Below are positions 1-6,547 of a DNA stretch of 22,226 nucleotides, piece by piece. The translations under genes were made by a program, and so were the position numbers. This DNA comes from JBNKDD01 sp050288085 (GTDB taxonomy: Bacteria > Chloroflexota > Anaerolineae > Aggregatilineales > UBA3940), in contig JBNKDD010000064.1 of assembly GCA_050288085.1 (NCBI GenBank), positions 1-22,226 of the forward strand, given 5' to 3'. How positions within the stretch are numbered: position 1 is the first letter of the stretch; each line of letters starts with the position of its first letter. The notes beneath the pieces were generated by a model, which searched no databases, was not told the origin of the DNA, and saw nothing but the letters and a program-made list of their open reading frames with translations.

Positions 1-73
1 CTCATTGCCTAATTCCCTCTGGGGAAAAGGGGTGGTGTGCCTCTCCTCCAGGTTTTCCCCGTTTTTGGAACGG

Positions 74-541
74 TCACGGCTCGCTTGAGAAGTTTAATGG
101 ATCGTCTTCCTCCGTTTTCAGGCTGGTTTGAGCTTTATGATAGAGCTGGAAGCGTCGGAAAACCTGCACCGTCCAAACGACCTGGAGTATAGAGAATATC
201 CCCCAACCAGGGCTAAACGAGGTCAGATTCGAGAGAGCAGCCCAGGCAAGGGTGATGCTGTAGACGACAAACATGGCCGCATCCTTGAAGAAGAAGGAGG
301 CCAGGCCAACGACTATCAACATGACTCCCCAGGTTGAATACAGGAAACCGCTGGTGAATAAGTGTATTGCTCCCAGGACTACCAATCCCCAGCCCCAATT
401 GCGAAGATCCCGGAGCATATACTCTTGTACCTGGGAGGCAGGCATTGCTTTTAATTGTTGGTTGGTGACTTTACGATTGCGGCGAGTATGGTTGTTGATG
501 ACAGGTTGTTCCGGCAGTTCAACCTGCTGTTGTTCGCTCAT
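74..541 (-). CDS. Small four-helix integral membrane protein, unknown function
   Basis: A 155-residue protein I do not recognise by name. Residues 1-48 are hydrophilic and basic. Four hydrophobic stretches follow, at about 50-67, 70-85, 87-106 and 111-128, with a short charged tail rich in E and D. The tight spacing looks like a compact four-helix or paired-hairpin membrane bundle, perhaps of the 2TM-domain type found at the ends of bacterial kinases or HTH proteins; this resemblance is only general. The ATG is preceded on the minus strand by GGGAG about ten bases upstream, which supports the start. It lies downstream of the receiver gene but is separated from it by 170 bp and a hairpin (656-688), so it is probably a separate transcript. 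The coding call is good; function is unknown. Confidence 0.75.
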   Translation of the reverse strand: MSEQQQVELPEQPVINNHTRRNRKVTNQQLKAMPASQVQEYMLRDLRNWGWGLVVLGAIHLFTSGFLYSTWGVMLIVVGLASFFFKDAAMFVVYSITLAWAALSNLTSFSPGWGIFSILQVVWTVQVFRRFQLYHKAQTSLKTEEDDPLNFSSEP

Positions 542-655
542 TTTATTTTGCTCCCAATTTTAAATTTAGGCTCATCTGTAGAACCAATGAATCCGTGCCA
601 GATCTGGGCACAAAAACAAGCGCAATCTCTCGCTTCCTACATAAGAGCCTAAACT

Positions 656-688
656 AAAGGGGCGCAGCATACCAGACTGCACCCCTTT
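656..688 (-). terminator. Hairpin closing the PAS-GAF/receiver unit
   Basis: A 12-bp stem (AAAGGGGCGCAG against CTGCACCCCTTT, one G-T wobble) encloses a 9-nt loop, starting about 24 bp past the receiver stop codon. On the minus strand the hairpin is followed only by AGTTTAGG, so the U-tract is poor. It may still work as a terminator or as a 3' stabilising structure. Confidence 0.5.
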
Positions 689-711
689 GATCAAATAAGC
701 TGATTGGCGGT

Positions 712-1119
712 TTAATACCACTCCCAAACCGGCTCACCGGCCAGGATGCGCTCTACCTGCTCAGGGAAGCGATCTGGATCGATAGGCTTGCCGATGAACC
801 CATCGAAGCCATCATTGATGGCCCGCTGCATATACTGTTCGCTGGCATTAGCCGTAACCGCCACAATGCGGGTTTCTTTCAGAATAGGATGTTCACGCAG
901 TTTCTTCTGGACTTCGAAGCCATCTTCGTAAGGCAGTTGGATATCCAACAACACCAGGTCGATGTGGCCGTGCTGTTCGGCTTCTTCCGTAACCTTCCAC
1001 CCGCTGCTCAACCATTCACAGTGCTCCACGCCCATCGAGGTGAGCAGGCGCAGAATCAGGTTGAAATTATTTACGTTGTCTTCGACAACCAGAATGCGCA
1101 CATTTGAAAAGTCAGACAT
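712..1119 (-). CDS. Stand-alone response regulator receiver (CheY-like)
   Basis: A 135-residue single REC domain with no output domain. The phosphorylation apparatus is complete: acidic pair E13/D14 (in VVEDN), phospho-acceptor D59 (LVLLDIQLP), switch T89 (VAVTAN) and conserved K111 followed by P (GKPID). The protein ends right after the domain with an aromatic tail (VWEWY). It lies 8 bp downstream of the PAS-GAF gene on the same strand. Its ribosome binding site (GGAGG ... AGAAGG) overlaps the end of that gene, so the two are very probably co-transcribed and coupled. Partner kinases could include the large kinase at 2701-6234, which is an inference from proximity. It probably acts in a phosphorelay or by protein contact rather than on DNA. 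Confidence 0.93.
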   Translation of the reverse strand: MSDFSNVRILVVEDNVNNFNLILRLLTSMGVEHCEWLSSGWKVTEEAEQHGHIDLVLLDIQLPYEDGFEVQKKLREHPILKETRIVAVTANASEQYMQRAINDGFDGFIGKPIDPDRFPEQVERILAGEPVWEWY

Positions 1120-1127
1120 GGAACCTT

Positions 1128-2006
1128 CTATCCTCCGTTCCGCTGTTCACTGAACAAGCGGGCATTGTCAATCGCAATGGCTACCTGGTCAGCCATCATT
1201 TGAATCGTTTGAATATCTTCATCACTGAAAGCATTTAGACTGGTGCTCTGAACATCCAGCGCACCGACCACTTCATTGCGCACCCGGAGCGGCAGAGCCA
1301 TCTCTGAGCGAGTCTTGGGCAGGTAGGGATTGTCAAACCGGATTGCCTCCTCGCCCACGTCGAGTGCAATACGGGCCGCGTTATTTGCGGTCACCCAGCC
1401 GACCATAGATTGGCTGCCGACACCCAGCTTGTGCCCTACTTCGAGCAGCTTATGGCCTGCCTCGCCGGTAGCGGCACGCAGAACAGCCCATTCACCGGCA
1501 CTGTCGATCAGGAAGATCGCCGCATAATAGAAGCCGAAGTGGGTGCGGATCAGATCTACACAGCGGGTCAACAATTCTTGAATATCGAGAATCTGGGTCG
1601 AAGCCCGTGCCACTTCAGAGGAGGCCAACAACTGCATATTGCGGCGCTGGAGGGTGGTCAGCAGCTTCATTTCCTCGCTGAGAGCCTTGACCACAAACAT
1701 AGCCTGCTTCAGCTGTTTCTTCTCATCCCGCATCCCGCCGATATATACTTCGCAGGGAACATCAGCACCCTCGGCATTTTTGAACTCTTTGATGTATGAG
1801 GCTGGCGGATCGCCACCGGATAAGGCATGAAGTGCATTCTCGTCATCCTGAACATTAGCCTCAGAGGTAATGTCAGCTAGATGCTTACCACTCAGGTCGG
1901 TGTATCCCAGTATTTGCGTCAGAGCCGGATTAAAATGTGTGATCTCACCATCCAGATTGGTAATCAGAACCCCCAGGGGGATGCTGTTGATAATGTGCTG
2001 TGGCAT
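1128..2006 (-). CDS. PAS-GAF sensor protein without a transmitter domain
   Basis: A 292-residue soluble protein. Residues about 3-108 form a PAS domain (GVLITNLDGEITHFNPA start, then the LGY motif). A short helical linker at about 108-135 (EEMKLLTTLQRRNMQLL) leads into a GAF domain at about 138-285 with the typical GW(V/A)xxN and LPKTRSEMALPL motifs. The protein stops immediately after the GAF domain: there is no HisKA, HATPase, GGDEF or HTH. Its GAF closely resembles the fourth GAF of the kinase at 2701-6234 (YLPETRSEVALPL), which suggests shared ancestry. The start is well supported by GGAGG eight bases upstream of the ATG. It is the first gene of a two-gene unit with the receiver at 712-1119. 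It may present a ligand or redox signal to that receiver or to the large kinase; this is inference. Confidence 0.9.
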   Translation of the reverse strand: MPQHIINSIPLGVLITNLDGEITHFNPALTQILGYTDLSGKHLADITSEANVQDDENALHALSGGDPPASYIKEFKNAEGADVPCEVYIGGMRDEKKQLKQAMFVVKALSEEMKLLTTLQRRNMQLLASSEVARASTQILDIQELLTRCVDLIRTHFGFYYAAIFLIDSAGEWAVLRAATGEAGHKLLEVGHKLGVGSQSMVGWVTANNAARIALDVGEEAIRFDNPYLPKTRSEMALPLRVRNEVVGALDVQSTSLNAFSDEDIQTIQMMADQVAIAIDNARLFSEQRNGG

Positions 2007-2267
2007 TCGGGTTTACCTCCTGCTAACTAGAATTGGTGAAAAGCCTTCATTTTTCACTATAAAAAGCACTTTTGGTGAAATATATGGCAGCACATAAATA
2101 TTCAGGTGTTACAGGAAATAAGTATAACACGACTAAAGCGGAATTTAGAAACAGTTTTATTACAAAATCGAAACGCAAAACACCTGGATGAAAATGCGTG
2201 AAAAGTAATTTAGTGATATTATCCGTCTAGTAGTTTTTAGGGGTTATAAATAGGGGTTGTATAAGTA

Positions 2268-2696
2268 ATGAAGCAAGATGAAAGTCTCGAAAATTGGATC
2301 GGTCTGATTGTTGACAATGAGCCTTATTATTTAAAATTGGTTGAAAAGTTCTTCACAGCAAAAGGGGCCGAGGTCTATTTAGCGGAAAACGGCAAAGAAG
2401 GATTGGCTTTGCTAGAAGTCATCAAACCGACATTTGTGCTGCTCGATCTGTCAATGCCGGAGATGAACGGTTGGGAAATGCTCGAAGCCATCCGAAAGAA
2501 CAAGGCAATTGCAACAATCCCCGTGATTGCCGTGACCGGTTTAGCCAGCCAGGAAGATAGACGGCGGGCGCTTGAAGCCGGTTTTGACAGTTATCTGATC
2601 AAACCATTCCACCTCGATCTGATGATTACGACCATCAAGAATTGCCTGAACCGGTCAAAAGGGATTGACCAGAAGCAGGAGATTTTCACGTCGTAG
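2268..2696 (+). CDS. Stand-alone response regulator receiver with Asp-Asn acidic pair
   Basis: A 142-residue CheY-like REC domain with no output domain. Phospho-acceptor D60 (VLLDLSMPEMNG), switch T90 (AVTG) and K112-P are present. The usual acidic pair reads D16-N17 (IVDNEP), so the second Mg2+ carboxylate is replaced by Asn; this may weaken Mg2+ binding or shift the on/off balance. Upstream lies a 261-bp divergent intergenic region shared with the PAS-GAF gene; the Shine-Dalgarno is weak (AGGGG about 11 bases from ATG). It ends 4 bp from the stop of the convergent kinase gene, so the two transcripts must run into each other unless the short dyad in the last kinase codons terminates them. 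The kinase next door is the natural candidate partner. Confidence 0.93.
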   Translation: MKQDESLENWIGLIVDNEPYYLKLVEKFFTAKGAEVYLAENGKEGLALLEVIKPTFVLLDLSMPEMNGWEMLEAIRKNKAIATIPVIAVTGLASQEDRRRALEAGFDSYLIKPFHLDLMITTIKNCLNRSKGIDQKQEIFTS

Positions 2697-2700
2697 GCTC

Positions 2701-5700
2701 TTAGGAGTCACTTACCCTCACCCCTTTGGGGAGGTAAACCATAAACCGGCTGCCTTCATTGAGCTTACTTTCGACTTTGATTTGCCCATGATGTAAATCA
2801 ATGATCTCTTTGGCAATGCTCAATCCCAGCCCGGTTCCAGGTGCTTTGGTCGCTTTTGAGGTTTCTCCTCGGAAGAACCGATTAAAAAGGAATGGTAGAT
2901 CATGGGGAGCAATCCCCACTCCGGTATCCCACACTTCAACCATTACCCGGGGTGATCCAAAATCATTAACCGTCTGAGTCCGAATACCAACCTGGTCACC
3001 GACCGCCGTATAGTTGATCGCATTAGCCAGCAGGTTAGTTAACACCTGCATGATCAGTTCAGGATCAACAAAAATACGCGGGAGATCGGTAGCCAGGTCT
3101 GTCTTGATCTGCAAGCTGCGTTTTTCGGCACGCGGCAGATGAGCCTGCAAAACGTCCAGCACCAGTTTATTCACGTCAATAAGCTCTGGTTTTATTGCGA
3201 TGCCGCCCCGGTCAATGCGGGAAAGATCGAGCAGTCCCTCTACCAATCTTTCCAGACGGCCTAACTCATTCGCCAATGTATCAAGATAGGCTTCACGTTT
3301 CTCAGGTGCGCCGGAACGAACCAGCGTTTGATAGATTTTCAGGTTGGTGATCGGGGTGCGCAGCTCATGTGAAACGTTGGCAACAAATTTAGTACGCATC
3401 CGCTCGATCTGCTTCTGAGCAGAGATATCCCGCATCACACTGACCAGGTTTACCAGCTTGCCATTATTAAGCACGGGCGCAACCGACATACCGGCATCAT
3501 ATTCAGCACCATCAGGCCGCTGCATGCGGAGTTCACCATGCCAGTACTCTTTTTTCTGGACAGCCCGCAGCAGTTCACGCACCTGCTCAGGTGGCCTGAC
3601 CACCCTGAATAACTGCCTGACCCGGCTCCCCACCGCCTCTTGAGAACTGAAGCCGGTCAGTTCAACCCAGGCCGGATTGACATACTCTATCTTGCCACTC
3701 GGACTGGTGAAAATAATACCCTCTCCGGCATTCTCTACGATGGCGTTGAGGCGCTCCCGCTCCTGGATGATCTCTGCCGTCCGCTCCTGGACCAACTCTT
3801 CAAGATGTTCGGCTTGCTGCTCAAGGGCCTGGAACAGGTAAGCGTTGTCAATCGCAATCGATACCTGCGCCGCCAGGCCTTGAAGGGTGCGAACCTCAGC
3901 CTTGCCAAATCGCCCCAATTCTATGGCCTGAACATCCAGCACACCCAGCAGCCGTTGGCCCCGGAAAAGGGGCAGGGCAACCTCCGACCGCGTCTCTGGG
4001 AGGTACGTCCCCTGCAAGAAATAAGGGTCACTCCGAACATCATTTGAGACAACCGGGGTCAATGTACGGGCAGCACGGGCAACCAGGCTGGGTTCTGCAT
4101 CCAGAGAGATACCGTCACGTGCCTCTTCCATGCGCTGACCGGCTTTGCCGGTTCCCGCCATGACCGTCAACCGGTTAGATTTCGGATCAAACAGGCGAAT
4201 GTGTACATGATAATAATCCAGTGCCACCTGAACCTGTGTCACAACTTCGTGCATGAGTTGGGCGATAGACAGCACCCCTGAGAGCCGCTGCCCCACTTCA
4301 TACGCCAGAAGCTCGCGTTGTTCGGTATCCCTCTGATCGGTCACATCCCGGCCAACACCCCGGTATCCGATCAGATGTTCACCCGAATCAAAGATCGGTG
4401 TACCGGAGAATTCCAGGCAGACCGTATTCCCCTCTTTGTGCCGCAGCCAACCGATTAACCGGTTGAAAGGTTCCCCGGCCTTAAAGAATTCTAACAGCTC
4501 CGATTCTTGATCAGGTGTGACGGGGGAGAGAACATCATACCAACGAAACCACGTGATCTCCTCAGAGGAATACCCCAGCACCTCGCTCACCCGCTCAGAG
4601 GAGTAGGTGAAATAGCCATCTGCATTAATTTCCCACAGCCAATCCTGGGTGCTCATGGCAATATCGGCAAATCGCTCACGGGACTGGTGAGATTCTTCTA
4701 GCAGGCGATGGTTCTCGACTAAAGCGGCCATTTGAGGAGCCAGTAACCGGTACAGCCTGTCATCCTCCGGGCTGAATTCGAAGGGCTGCGACCAGCTCAC
4801 CGCGATATAACCTACCCATCGCTTCCCGTAAGTAACTAGTGGGATGATGGCATTGGCCTCCAGCCCGCTATCATCAATCAGTGAATCAGTCTGGGCAATA
4901 TCGATGATGGGTCGATTATCAGAAGCATTCTTTGAGATGATTGTCGCCAGGGGCTTTTTCACCGGGTATCTCATACCCAGCGGCTGCAAGAACATACCCG
5001 CTTCCTGCACAATCCCAGCGATAGATATTGCATATCTGGGTCGGCCCGCCGGGTCACATTCCAGAGAATACAAGATGGCATTCGTAGGCTGGCGGCGCGC
5101 AATGGGGGTAACGAAAGCATCCAACAGGGCTTCATAACTATTGGCCGCAATCAATGCCCGGCTGGTCTTAGATAGTGCTTCGTTCAGGTTTAGCGATTTT
5201 TGTGTTTGCGTAAAGAGCCGGGCGTTCTGAATAGCCAGAGCCGCTTGAGAAACCAGGGCCTCTGCCATTTCAACATGGTCATCGGTAAAGGCACCGGCTC
5301 GATTCCCATCCAGCATAAGGATACCAACCAGTTTTTCCTGGGCCAGCAGCGGGATCCCCATCCAGGAGCGAATGTGATGGGTTCCAGGTAGGTTGATCCA
5401 ATCGGGGAACTGCCGCGTGTCTGGGATAATAAGCGGGCGATTGGTATCTTTTATCGTCTTTATTGCCCGGCTGCGACTGAATAACTTTTCCCGGACATCA
5501 TCCTGGATATCCTCAAACCCCGTGGTTGCAACATCAACCAGGGTTTCACCATCACAGATTATGATGGAAGCCGTTGTATACGGGATGATCGTCCGGGCCT
5601 GTTCAAAGATGGTTGAAAAAATCTCTTCCTGGCTGAGTGTCGAAGCAAATGCCCGTGACGTTTTGAGAAAGGTATCAGCACGCAGGTGAGCGATTCGTTC

Positions 5701-6234
5701 GGCCTCATACAACCGGGTGTTATTGATAGCCAGAGCCGCCTGTGCTGCGAAAAGCTCCGCTATCCAGATATCCTCCTCGTCAAAGGTACGTAGCTTATGA
5801 TCCGCCTGGACATTCAGCACCCCAATGACCTGCTCATGCCAATAAAGGGGAACTCCCAGCATAGTCCTGCTGGAGAAATCGCCTTTGTATTTCGGCGAGC
5901 GGCCCTCCCAGTGTTGATAATCTTCAACGATGATGGGCTTCCCACTGGCAAAAACGCGCCCTCCCAACCCTTCGCCAGGAGCTAATACATTACCAACACA
6001 TTCAGAAAGAAAGCCTACCGCCGCTTCTACCTGCAATACATTCTGTTCAGCATGGTATAAATAGAGAGCCGCCCCGGCACTGGCATTGAGCAAATCGGCG
6101 GCATAAGTGATGATAAGGGAAAGCAAGCCTTGATGATCAAGTTGAGAGCCGAGAGCCAGCCCGGTCTCATGTAGAGCCAGGAGTGCCCGGCTGCGGCGAT
6201 CTTGATGATTTGTGGTCAGCTTGCAATCACTCAT
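2701..6234 (-). CDS. Soluble multi-sensor histidine kinase (GAF x3-PAS-GAF-PAS-HisKA-HATPase)
   Basis: A 1177-residue protein with no membrane segment. Domain order by inspection: GAF about 33-175, GAF about 202-342, GAF about 365-510, PAS about 518-632, GAF about 655-802, a coiled coil about 803-830 (LEQQAEHLEELVQERTAEI), PAS about 828-940, HisKA about 945-1012 with phospho-acceptor H956 in the H-box VANVSHELRTP, and HATPase_c about 1058-1172. The ATPase shows the N-box (NLLANA, N1071), the G1 box D1103TGVG and the G2 box GTGLGL from 1133. There is no C-terminal receiver, so phosphate must go to a separate REC protein; two stand-alone receivers lie nearby. The third GAF is the most divergent. 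The ATG has no clear Shine-Dalgarno, but the next in-frame Met is far inside GAF1, so the start is likely right. The gene is divergent from the Fe-S oxidoreductase gene. Confidence 0.95.
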   Translation of the reverse strand: MSDCKLTTNHQDRRSRALLALHETGLALGSQLDHQGLLSLIITYAADLLNASAGAALYLYHAEQNVLQVEAAVGFLSECVGNVLAPGEGLGGRVFASGKPIIVEDYQHWEGRSPKYKGDFSSRTMLGVPLYWHEQVIGVLNVQADHKLRTFDEEDIWIAELFAAQAALAINNTRLYEAERIAHLRADTFLKTSRAFASTLSQEEIFSTIFEQARTIIPYTTASIIICDGETLVDVATTGFEDIQDDVREKLFSRSRAIKTIKDTNRPLIIPDTRQFPDWINLPGTHHIRSWMGIPLLAQEKLVGILMLDGNRAGAFTDDHVEMAEALVSQAALAIQNARLFTQTQKSLNLNEALSKTSRALIAANSYEALLDAFVTPIARRQPTNAILYSLECDPAGRPRYAISIAGIVQEAGMFLQPLGMRYPVKKPLATIISKNASDNRPIIDIAQTDSLIDDSGLEANAIIPLVTYGKRWVGYIAVSWSQPFEFSPEDDRLYRLLAPQMAALVENHRLLEESHQSRERFADIAMSTQDWLWEINADGYFTYSSERVSEVLGYSSEEITWFRWYDVLSPVTPDQESELLEFFKAGEPFNRLIGWLRHKEGNTVCLEFSGTPIFDSGEHLIGYRGVGRDVTDQRDTEQRELLAYEVGQRLSGVLSIAQLMHEVVTQVQVALDYYHVHIRLFDPKSNRLTVMAGTGKAGQRMEEARDGISLDAEPSLVARAARTLTPVVSNDVRSDPYFLQGTYLPETRSEVALPLFRGQRLLGVLDVQAIELGRFGKAEVRTLQGLAAQVSIAIDNAYLFQALEQQAEHLEELVQERTAEIIQERERLNAIVENAGEGIIFTSPSGKIEYVNPAWVELTGFSSQEAVGSRVRQLFRVVRPPEQVRELLRAVQKKEYWHGELRMQRPDGAEYDAGMSVAPVLNNGKLVNLVSVMRDISAQKQIERMRTKFVANVSHELRTPITNLKIYQTLVRSGAPEKREAYLDTLANELGRLERLVEGLLDLSRIDRGGIAIKPELIDVNKLVLDVLQAHLPRAEKRSLQIKTDLATDLPRIFVDPELIMQVLTNLLANAINYTAVGDQVGIRTQTVNDFGSPRVMVEVWDTGVGIAPHDLPFLFNRFFRGETSKATKAPGTGLGLSIAKEIIDLHHGQIKVESKLNEGSRFMVYLPKGVRVSDS

Positions 6235-6301
6235 ATTTTATGATGATTAGTGTGGAAAATGAATTGCCAGATATCGTTAATGTATGACGAACATCCCCCC
6301 C

Positions 6302-6325
6302 CATACATCATACATCATACATCAT
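6302..6325. repeat. Short tandem repeat, 7-bp unit CATACAT x3.4
   Basis: Three perfect head-to-tail copies of CATACAT plus CAT lie about 70 bp upstream of the kinase start, in the 313-bp divergent intergenic region 6235-6547. A C8 run precedes it and a near-inverse copy (ATGTATGAC) lies about 20 bp to its left. Such a tract can vary in length by slippage. Confidence 0.85.
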
Positions 6326-6356
6326 TTTAGGGTTTAGATGTAAGTAGTTTTTTTAA

Positions 6357-6394
6357 GTTGGGCCAGACATTAGATTTTAAATCAATGGCCCAAC
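6357..6394. promoter_or_regulatory. 9-bp perfect dyad in the kinase/oxidoreductase intergenic region
   Basis: GTTGGGCCA (6357-6365) and TGGCCCAAC (6386-6394) are perfect inverse complements around a 20-nt AT-rich spacer. It sits immediately upstream of a second, longer dyad (6401-6449). It could be an operator, or part of a transcript leader for the oxidoreductase gene. No T-tract makes it a standard terminator. Function is unassigned. Confidence 0.5.
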
Positions 6395-6400
6395 TGTATC

Positions 6401-6449
6401 GGAACAAGTAAGGTTTTGAGGTTTTTATTCAAAACCATTATCTTGTTCC
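6401..6449. promoter_or_regulatory. Two-tier hairpin upstream of the Fe-S oxidoreductase gene
   Basis: Outer arms GGAACAAG (6401-6408) and CTTGTTCC (6442-6449) and inner arms GGTTTTGA (6412-6419) and TCAAAACC (6429-6436) pair perfectly, giving two 8-bp stems separated by a small internal loop and capped by a 9-nt loop. It ends about 100 bp before the oxidoreductase ATG. It may be a leader RNA structure or a protein-binding dyad. Perfect pairing over 16 bp is seen in the sequence; any role is inference. Confidence 0.55.
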
Positions 6450-6534
6450 ACTTAGTAAAACGAAATAACTTTGCTTGTCGACCACCTTCCCTTGTGATAG
6501 ACTGCGTTCTGCATCGGCCAAAATCGAAAGCCGT

Positions 6535-6539
6535 AGGAG
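6535..6539 (+). promoter_or_regulatory. Ribosome binding site that fixes the oxidoreductase start
   Basis: AGGAG lies 8 bases before the ATG at 6548. The open frame continues upstream to a TTG at 6416, but the extra 44 codons cover the hairpin at 6401-6449, have no Shine-Dalgarno and do not look like family sequence, so 6548 is preferred. Confidence 0.7.
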
Positions 6540-6547
6540 TCTTCTGT

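Noticed and set aside
1..73. Left edge considered for a gene end or terminator
   Set aside because: Only short weak dyads (TTCCC/GGGAA, CCGTT/AACGG) are visible, with no coding frame; too little sequence to judge.
2705..2732. Dyad in the last codons of the kinase (CCCC TTT GGGG) considered as a terminator
   Set aside because: It lies inside the coding region (encoding LPKGV) and has no T-tract on either strand.
6302..6325. Tandem repeat considered as a CRISPR fragment
   Set aside because: The unit is only 7 bp with no spacers.
6416..6547. A 44-codon N-terminal extension of the Fe-S oxidoreductase from a TTG
   Set aside because: No ribosome site precedes the TTG, the codons cross a 49-bp hairpin, and an ideal AGGAG lies before the ATG at 6548.
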